Positions 7,499 to 12,506 of a stretch of DNA of 12,506 bases are shown here, piece after piece (within the stretch, counting starts at the first letter, position 1; each line of letters opens with the position of its first letter). This DNA comes from Actinomycetota bacterium (GTDB lineage: Bacteria > Actinomycetota > Actinomycetes > Nanopelagicales > Nanopelagicaceae): contig WLRX01000015.1 of the NCBI GenBank assembly GCA_009706135.1, forward strand, positions 1 through 12,506. The letters are read 5' to 3'. The notes under the pieces were generated by a model, which made no database searches, had not been told where the DNA came from, and was given only the letters and a program-made list of their open reading frames with translations. The position numbers were made by a program, and so were the translations under genes.

Positions 7499-7515
7499 GA
7501 ATTCAGGGCATAGGT

Positions 7516-8160
7516 ATGAGTACTTCATACTTACAACGATTAGTTGAGGTGATGGATCAACTCCGTTCACCTGGTGGTTGCCCATGGGATGCAGAACAGA
7601 CGCATGAGTCTTTAATTAAGTATTTACTTGAAGAGTCATATGAATTCATCGACACAGTTGCCGAATCCGAACGCATCGGAATGCGTGAAGAACTCGGCGA
7701 CATATTGTTGCAGGTATATTTTCACTCACGTATTGCGCAAGAGCATCCGACAGATCCATTTTCTATTGAAGACGTCGCCAAGGTTATTACCGAAAAACTT
7801 ATCAGCAGGCATCCCCATGTATTCGGTGATAAAAAAGTAAGTGGCAGTGAAGAAGTAATTGCAAATTGGGAAGAGATTAAGGCGGCAGAAAAGGGACGCA
7901 CATCTGCATTAGATGGTGTTGCCATTTCACAACCGGCGCTTTCGTTAATTAATAAGTTGCTCTACCGTGCAGAAAAATACGGTGTAGAACTGCAGGTACC
8001 TACTTATTCTGAGAATTCGCCAGCGACATCTGAATCTGTTGGCAGCGCACTTCTTGCAGTAATTTCATGGGCACACAAGAACGGCATAGATCCTGAAGAT
8101 GCATTACGTATGCAGAGCAAGCGATTAATGCGTGAGATTGCGCAGCAAGAGGCACGGTAG
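7516..8160 (+). CDS. mazG: MazG nucleoside triphosphate pyrophosphohydrolase
   Basis: Hydrolyses (d)NTPs to monophosphates and pyrophosphate, a house-cleaning role for damaged nucleotides; some homologues affect stress responses. The 214-aa protein starts with the typical LRSPGGCPWDAEQTHESL block (16-33). The Mg-binding EExxE (Glu39, Glu40, Glu43) and ExxD (Glu59, Asp62) motifs follow, then the family blocks KLISRHPHVFGD (94-105) and NWEEIKAAEK (117-126). It has one intact MazG domain; the C-terminal part (about 130-214) is a weaker region ending in LRMQSKRLMREI, common in the family. It lies 17 nt after the lipoprotein gene with a modest purine-rich ribosome site (AGGG and AGG) before the ATG. 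Probably cotranscribed with mfd. All metal ligands are present, so it should be active. Confidence 0.95.
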   Translation: MSTSYLQRLVEVMDQLRSPGGCPWDAEQTHESLIKYLLEESYEFIDTVAESERIGMREELGDILLQVYFHSRIAQEHPTDPFSIEDVAKVITEKLISRHPHVFGDKKVSGSEEVIANWEEIKAAEKGRTSALDGVAISQPALSLINKLLYRAEKYGVELQVPTYSENSPATSESVGSALLAVISWAHKNGIDPEDALRMQSKRLMREIAQQEAR

Positions 8161-8167
8161 GATTAGC

Positions 8168-8173
8168 CATAAT
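8168..8173 (+). promoter_or_regulatory. Candidate -10 (CATAAT) for eno
   Basis: CATAAT matches TATAAT at five of six positions in the 39-bp gap between mazG and eno, the widest gap in the plus-strand train. Transcription would start near 8180, leaving a leader of about 20 nt that contains the eno Shine-Dalgarno AAGGAG (8188-8193, 6 nt before the start). No clear -35 box. An extra promoter for a glycolytic gene needed at high level is plausible. Confidence 0.4.
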
Positions 8174-8199
8174 CAGAATTTGAAATGAAGGAGAATTAA

Positions 8200-9477
<1,278 letters not shown>

Positions 9478-9888
9478 ATGATGGCGCGTCGTCATCGATT
9501 AAATTTCAATAGGCGACGTGGAAATAATCGCGTATTAATCCTTTCGACTATTCTTTTTTTAATGGCCTTGACTATTGCGCCACCGATTAAGCATTACTTC
9601 ACGCAACGTGCTCAGATCAGTGCGCTTAAATCCCAAGTTGCAAGTAACAATGAAGCTCTCGATCAGGCTCGTAAAGAGTTACTAATGTGGAGAGATCCTG
9701 AATATATTAAATCTCAAGCACGTGAGCGTTTACATTTTGTCTTGCCAGGTGAGCGTCAGTACATTGTCACTAATTCAGAGGGACAGTACACACAAGAAAG
9801 TGGCACAACCGTTGCCAGCAAGATTCCAGATGGGCAACCTTGGTATGCGCGAATGATTGCATCGATTACGGAAACACGAAATCAGTGA
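9478..9888 (+). CDS. FtsB/DivIC-like septum formation initiator
   Basis: Small bitopic membrane protein of the divisome; FtsB/DivIC partners FtsL and FtsQ/DivIB to recruit and activate septal wall synthesis. The 136-aa protein has an arginine-rich cytoplasmic tail (residues 4-18), one membrane segment (about 19-36), then a coiled-coil stretch (about 41-70) and the family block WRDPEYIKSQARERLHFVLP (71-90). A polar tail of about 45 residues follows, predicted outside the membrane. Two ATGs stand in tandem at 9478 and 9481; either may be used. The start directly follows the eno stop, so translation is probably coupled. Downstream it overlaps DUF501 by 4 nt. This eno-ftsB-DUF501-ppx order is the usual actinobacterial one. 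Which of FtsB or DivIC is the better name cannot be decided from sequence alone. Confidence 0.88.
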   Translation: MMARRHRLNFNRRRGNNRVLILSTILFLMALTIAPPIKHYFTQRAQISALKSQVASNNEALDQARKELLMWRDPEYIKSQARERLHFVLPGERQYIVTNSEGQYTQESGTTVASKIPDGQPWYARMIASITETRNQ

Positions 9889-10388
9889 AAGAAGTTCAAC
9901 CCCGCGATCTTGATTGCATCCAATTTCAATTAGGTCGCACTCCAAGAGATGTGCATGCAATTGGTTATAGATGTCCATGTTCTATGCCAGCTGTTGTGCA
10001 AACACCACCACGACTTGGTGATGGCACACCATTTCCAACTTTTTATTATGCAACGTGTCCACGACTTACGGGTGCAATCTCTACTCTTGAATCATCCGGA
10101 TTAATGGCAGAGATGAATGAACGCTTGGCAAATGACACCGAGTTAGCTGCGTCCTATCGCAAAGCACACGAAGCTTATTTAACAGATCGCAATGCCTTGG
10201 GCATAGTCGTTGATGAAGTGGAAGGAATTTCTGCGGGAGGAATGCCAGATCGAGTCAAGTGTTTGCACTCACTCGTTGCACACTCACTCAGTGCTGGTCC
10301 GGGTGTGAATCCCCTAGGAGATGAAGCGTTGAGTAAATTGCCACAGTGGTGGATTGAAAATCCATGTAATACGGAGATGGATGCATGA
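9885..10388 (+). CDS. DUF501 family protein
   Basis: A 167-aa member of the DUF501 family, found mainly in actinobacteria; its biochemical function is not established to my knowledge. The hallmark blocks are all visible: QLGRTPR (15-21), RCPCSMPAVVQT (29-40), DGTPFPTFYYATCPR (46-60), a helical middle with MAEMNERL and YRKAHEAYL, then AGGMPDRVKCLHSLVAHSL (117-135) and GPGVNPLGDEAL (138-149). Cysteines 30, 32, 58 and 126 and His128 could bind a metal, but this is only a suggestion. I chose the GTG at 9885, which overlaps the preceding stop by 4 nt (GTGA), because the conserved region begins right after it; a longer reading from 9840 adds 15 residues read through the end of the ftsB-like gene. 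It overlaps ppx by 4 nt (ATGA), so it is translationally coupled on both sides. Confidence 0.9.
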   Translation: MKEVQPRDLDCIQFQLGRTPRDVHAIGYRCPCSMPAVVQTPPRLGDGTPFPTFYYATCPRLTGAISTLESSGLMAEMNERLANDTELAASYRKAHEAYLTDRNALGIVVDEVEGISAGGMPDRVKCLHSLVAHSLSAGPGVNPLGDEALSKLPQWWIENPCNTEMDA

Positions 10389-11299
10389 GAGTCGCAGCAA
10401 TAGATTGTGGAACAAATTCAATTAGATTGTTAATTGCAGATATTGAAGGAACTAATTTTCGAGAAATATATCGAACAATGGAAATTGTGCGTCTTGGGCA
10501 AGGCGTCGATCAAACCAAAGCATTTCATCCCGAAGCAATTGCACGAACTCTTGCAGCGGTAGATTTGTTCGCACACGAAATTAGAAAACGCGGAGTTCAA
10601 GAGATTCGTTTCTGTGCGACCAGCGCCACACGCGATGCAACAAATCGAGAGATTTTTATAGATGGCGTAAAGCAACGGCTTGGTATCGCTCCTGAAGTAA
10701 TTTCCGGAGAAGAAGAAGCAATGCTCTCTTTTATTGGCGCTACAAAAGAGTTTGCTTCAGATCAGGGGCCATTTCTAGTCGTTGATATCGGTGGTGGCTC
10801 AACGGAATTTGTTTATGGACATTCCAGTGTGGAGTTTGCAAAGAGCGTAAATATTGGATGCGTACGAATGACAGAGCGAAATATCCACTCAGATCCACCG
10901 AAGCAAGAAGAAATTGAAAACGCGCGAAGAGATATTCAAGAAGCAATCGCACTTGCTGCAGGCATTGTTCCAATTACAAAAGCTAAAACTCTAATTGCCG
11001 TTGCCGGCACGGCAACTTCAGTAGCTGCAAGTGCATTAGGACTAGCGCAATATGATCGTCACTTAATTCACCTAGCCCGCATAAGCGCTGAGCAAGCACA
11101 CACTGTCGCACGAACTTTTGAAAAAATGAATGCTGAGCAAAGATCACATGTTGGCTTCTTACATCCCGGTCGTGCTGATGTATTCACTGCTGGCTCACTT
11201 GTTCTTTCTGAAATCATGAAAGCGACCGGTGCTGCTGAGTTTGTGGCATCTGAAGCAGATATTTTGGACGGAATTGCCTGGTCTTTAGTCAGAAAATAA
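10385..11299 (+). CDS. ppx: Ppx/GppA family exopolyphosphatase
   Basis: Member of the ASKHA-fold exopolyphosphatase/guanosine pentaphosphatase family, which releases phosphate from polyphosphate or converts pppGpp to ppGpp. The 304-aa length matches the short actinobacterial forms: only the two actin-like domains are present, without the C-terminal HD-type domains of E. coli Ppx. Motifs are AAIDCGTNSIRLLI (4-17), FCATSATRDATN (76-87), VISGEEEAMLSFIGA (105-119) with the catalytic glutamate among 109-111, LVVDIGGGSTEFVYG (131-145), AVAGTATSVAA (205-215) and a C-terminal EADILDGIAW (280-289). The ATG overlaps the DUF501 stop (ATGA) and has GGAG 8 nt upstream. It is the last gene of the train, closed by a strong terminator. 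Polyphosphate versus pppGpp preference cannot be told from the sequence; mycobacterial homologues differ in this. Confidence 0.93.
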   Translation: MRVAAIDCGTNSIRLLIADIEGTNFREIYRTMEIVRLGQGVDQTKAFHPEAIARTLAAVDLFAHEIRKRGVQEIRFCATSATRDATNREIFIDGVKQRLGIAPEVISGEEEAMLSFIGATKEFASDQGPFLVVDIGGGSTEFVYGHSSVEFAKSVNIGCVRMTERNIHSDPPKQEEIENARRDIQEAIALAAGIVPITKAKTLIAVAGTATSVAASALGLAQYDRHLIHLARISAEQAHTVARTFEKMNAEQRSHVGFLHPGRADVFTAGSLVLSEIMKATGAAEFVASEADILDGIAWSLVRK

Positions 11300-11304
11300 G
11301 TAAA

Positions 11305-11345
11305 AAAATAACTCCGACCATAATATAAATGGCCGGAGTTATTTT
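11305..11345. terminator. Bidirectional intrinsic terminator between ppx and permease
   Basis: A near-perfect inverted repeat: AAAATAACTCCG (11305-11316) pairs with CGGAGTTATTTT (11334-11345), followed after one A-C mismatch by CCAT/ATGG and a 7-nt loop. An A-tract lies on the left and a T-tract on the right, so it can stop transcripts from both strands. It fills most of the 56-bp gap between the two convergent genes. Confidence 0.9.
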
Positions 11346-11355
11346 CTACTTTGAA

Positions 11356-12506
11356 TTACTCAGGTGGCAGTTCCTTATATACAAGGTCAATATCAATACC
11401 TTGTGATTTGCGAACCATCTTTGGAATGTAATAGAGGAGTAGACCAACTACAACTATTCCTGCGATAAATGCCGGTACCCACCAAGCATGTTCTGGTGTT
11501 CCAATTGCAAGGGCTGGATATTTCAAAACTGCCCAAACTAAGAAAACCATCACAAGAGCTGACAGTGGTGACACGATACGTAGAACCGGAATCCCCATGA
11601 ACTTTTGATTGGCTGGAGAGTTGAGATAAAGATCTTTCCGGCGGGATGGGAATACAAATGCCGCTAAGGCAACGATGAGAATACAAACGACACCTGCAAG
11701 GACTCCAAGTGCAAGCCATGTTGCAAATGTTGTTGCACTAACGCTCCAAATCAACATTGCAGTGACTAGTCCCATCACTGTAAGAATTGCTGGAACAGGA
11801 GAATGAGTGCGTGGATTTACATCAGCGAGTTTTGCAGGCAATAGTCGATCAAATGACCATGCAAATACTGCACGAACAGGTTGATAAACGTTTCCGACCA
11901 TCGCTGGCAATGACCAGAAAAGGAAAGAACCGACTATCAAGAATGTGAGTACTGGCACATTTAAAGTTATAGAAGCTAGGAAGTGATACCAAGGAGCATT
12001 TGGCAAGACATATGCTTCATTTCCTCCAGTATTTGCGCCGACCATAAAGTCATGACCAACAATTCTATAGAGAAGTAGTACACCCATAATTAGGAATACC
12101 ACGTTCCACAAAAGAGATGTAGACATAATCCGCACGTGACGTTGACGATTAGAAGCGCCTTTTAGTTCGCCAGAGAGATAAACACTCCACCAGTTCCACA
12201 TCATAAATGTCATGATCACAAATACGGTTGGAAGTGTCGCATCCCAATTTGTTAATGAAGATGTCGAAGCATCAGCGCCACCACCAGCGATTACGTTTTG
12301 ATAGGAATCGCCAGTCGCACCGTAATCACCAGATAGTGCATTGAAATTTGCCTGGAATTTGGCTTTTGAACCAAATGCAAGTGCAATGAAGGCAAGGAAA
12401 GTACCTACTGAAGCGATAATCCAGAAGATATTCATCCAGCGAAGAGTGCGCTTAGTTCCGGCGATCAGAATTAATGTCATTAATACAATCATCACAAATG
12501 CGCCAA
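11356..12506 (-). CDS. APC-superfamily amino-acid permease (5' end cut off)
   Basis: Integral membrane transporter of the amino acid/polyamine/organocation superfamily, probably importing an amino acid or amine; substrate not determinable. The reading frame stays open through the right edge (Phe, Ala, Gly codons precede the GTG at 12495), so the true start lies outside; about 382 residues are visible of a protein usually 450-550 long. Nine hydrophobic segments can be counted, the first cut by the edge. Between the second and third is a polar, Gly/Ser/Ala-rich loop of about 45 residues, probably external. A typical APC stretch, VRAVFAWSFDRLLPAKLADV, lies near residues 197-216 counted from 12495, followed by SPVPAI. 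The cytoplasmic tail ends in a charged KSQGIDIDLVYKELPPE. It converges on ppx across a bidirectional terminator. Confidence 0.88.
   Translation of the reverse strand, partial: GAFVMIVLMTLILIAGTKRTLRWMNIFWIIASVGTFLAFIALAFGSKAKFQANFNALSGDYGATGDSYQNVIAGGGADASTSSLTNWDATLPTVFVIMTFMMWNWWSVYLSGELKGASNRQRHVRIMSTSLLWNVVFLIMGVLLLYRIVGHDFMVGANTGGNEAYVLPNAPWYHFLASITLNVPVLTFLIVGSFLFWSLPAMVGNVYQPVRAVFAWSFDRLLPAKLADVNPRTHSPVPAILTVMGLVTAMLIWSVSATTFATWLALGVLAGVVCILIVALAAFVFPSRRKDLYLNSPANQKFMGIPVLRIVSPLSALVMVFLVWAVLKYPALAIGTPEHAWWVPAFIAGIVVVGLLLYYIPKMVRKSQGIDIDLVYKELPPE

Noticed and set aside
9840..9884. Upstream ATG start for the DUF501 gene
   Set aside because: The added 15 residues overlap the ftsB-like gene and do not resemble the family; the GTG at 9885 gives the typical 4-nt overlap.
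12493..12495. GTG at 12495 as the true start of the permease
   Set aside because: It falls inside a hydrophobic segment, the frame stays open to the edge, and the protein would lack the N-terminal helices that form the APC core.

Overview
The window is a core chromosomal segment of a low-GC actinobacterium (roughly 40-45% GC by eye). Two things point there. The gene order pth, mfd, lipoprotein, mazG, eno, ftsB/divIC-like, DUF501, ppx matches the known mycobacterial/streptomycete order (in M. tuberculosis mfd, mazG, lpqU, eno, a FtsB-like gene, a DUF501 gene and ppx2 lie together). The proteins also carry actinobacterial signatures, such as the WxDPxYI...ARERL block of the FtsB-like protein and the DUF501 family itself. 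Low GC with compact, overlapping genes suggests a streamlined freshwater acI-type lineage (Nanopelagicales, e.g. Planktophila/Nanopelagicus); that placement is inference.

Layout. Positions 1-604 hold the very end of an upstream gene (possibly ribosomal protein L25) and pth, peptidyl-tRNA hydrolase, with a leaderless-type promoter. Positions 608-3325 (minus strand) are ppc, phosphoenolpyruvate carboxylase, tail-to-tail with pth with only 3 bp between stop codons. The 121-bp divergent region 3326-3446 separates ppc from mfd. It holds a perfect 7+7 palindrome, a leaderless-type -10 for ppc, and a long terminator-like hairpin ahead of mfd. From 3447 to 11299 (plus strand) runs a tight gene train: mfd, a small SurA_N-like lipoprotein, mazG, eno, a FtsB/DivIC-like divisome protein, DUF501 and a short Ppx/GppA phosphatase. 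Most junctions overlap by 1-4 nt or abut; the only visible internal promoter candidate lies ahead of eno. A strong bidirectional hairpin terminator (11305-11345) separates ppx from a convergent, right-edge-truncated APC-type amino-acid permease.

Together the genes cover translation rescue (Pth), anaplerotic carbon fixation and lower glycolysis around PEP (Ppc, Eno), transcription-coupled repair (Mfd), nucleotide-pool cleaning (MazG), polyphosphate/(p)ppGpp turnover (Ppx), septation (FtsB-like) and nutrient uptake (permease). Eno makes PEP and Ppc consumes it, but they are in different transcription units.

I found no mobile element, CRISPR array, rRNA or tRNA, and no convincing new multi-gene system. 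The items most worth a second look are small: an Asn-to-Thr change at a catalytic position of Pth, the structured ppc/mfd divergent region, the leaderless promoter pattern, and a 17-bp in-frame repeat at the start of mfd.
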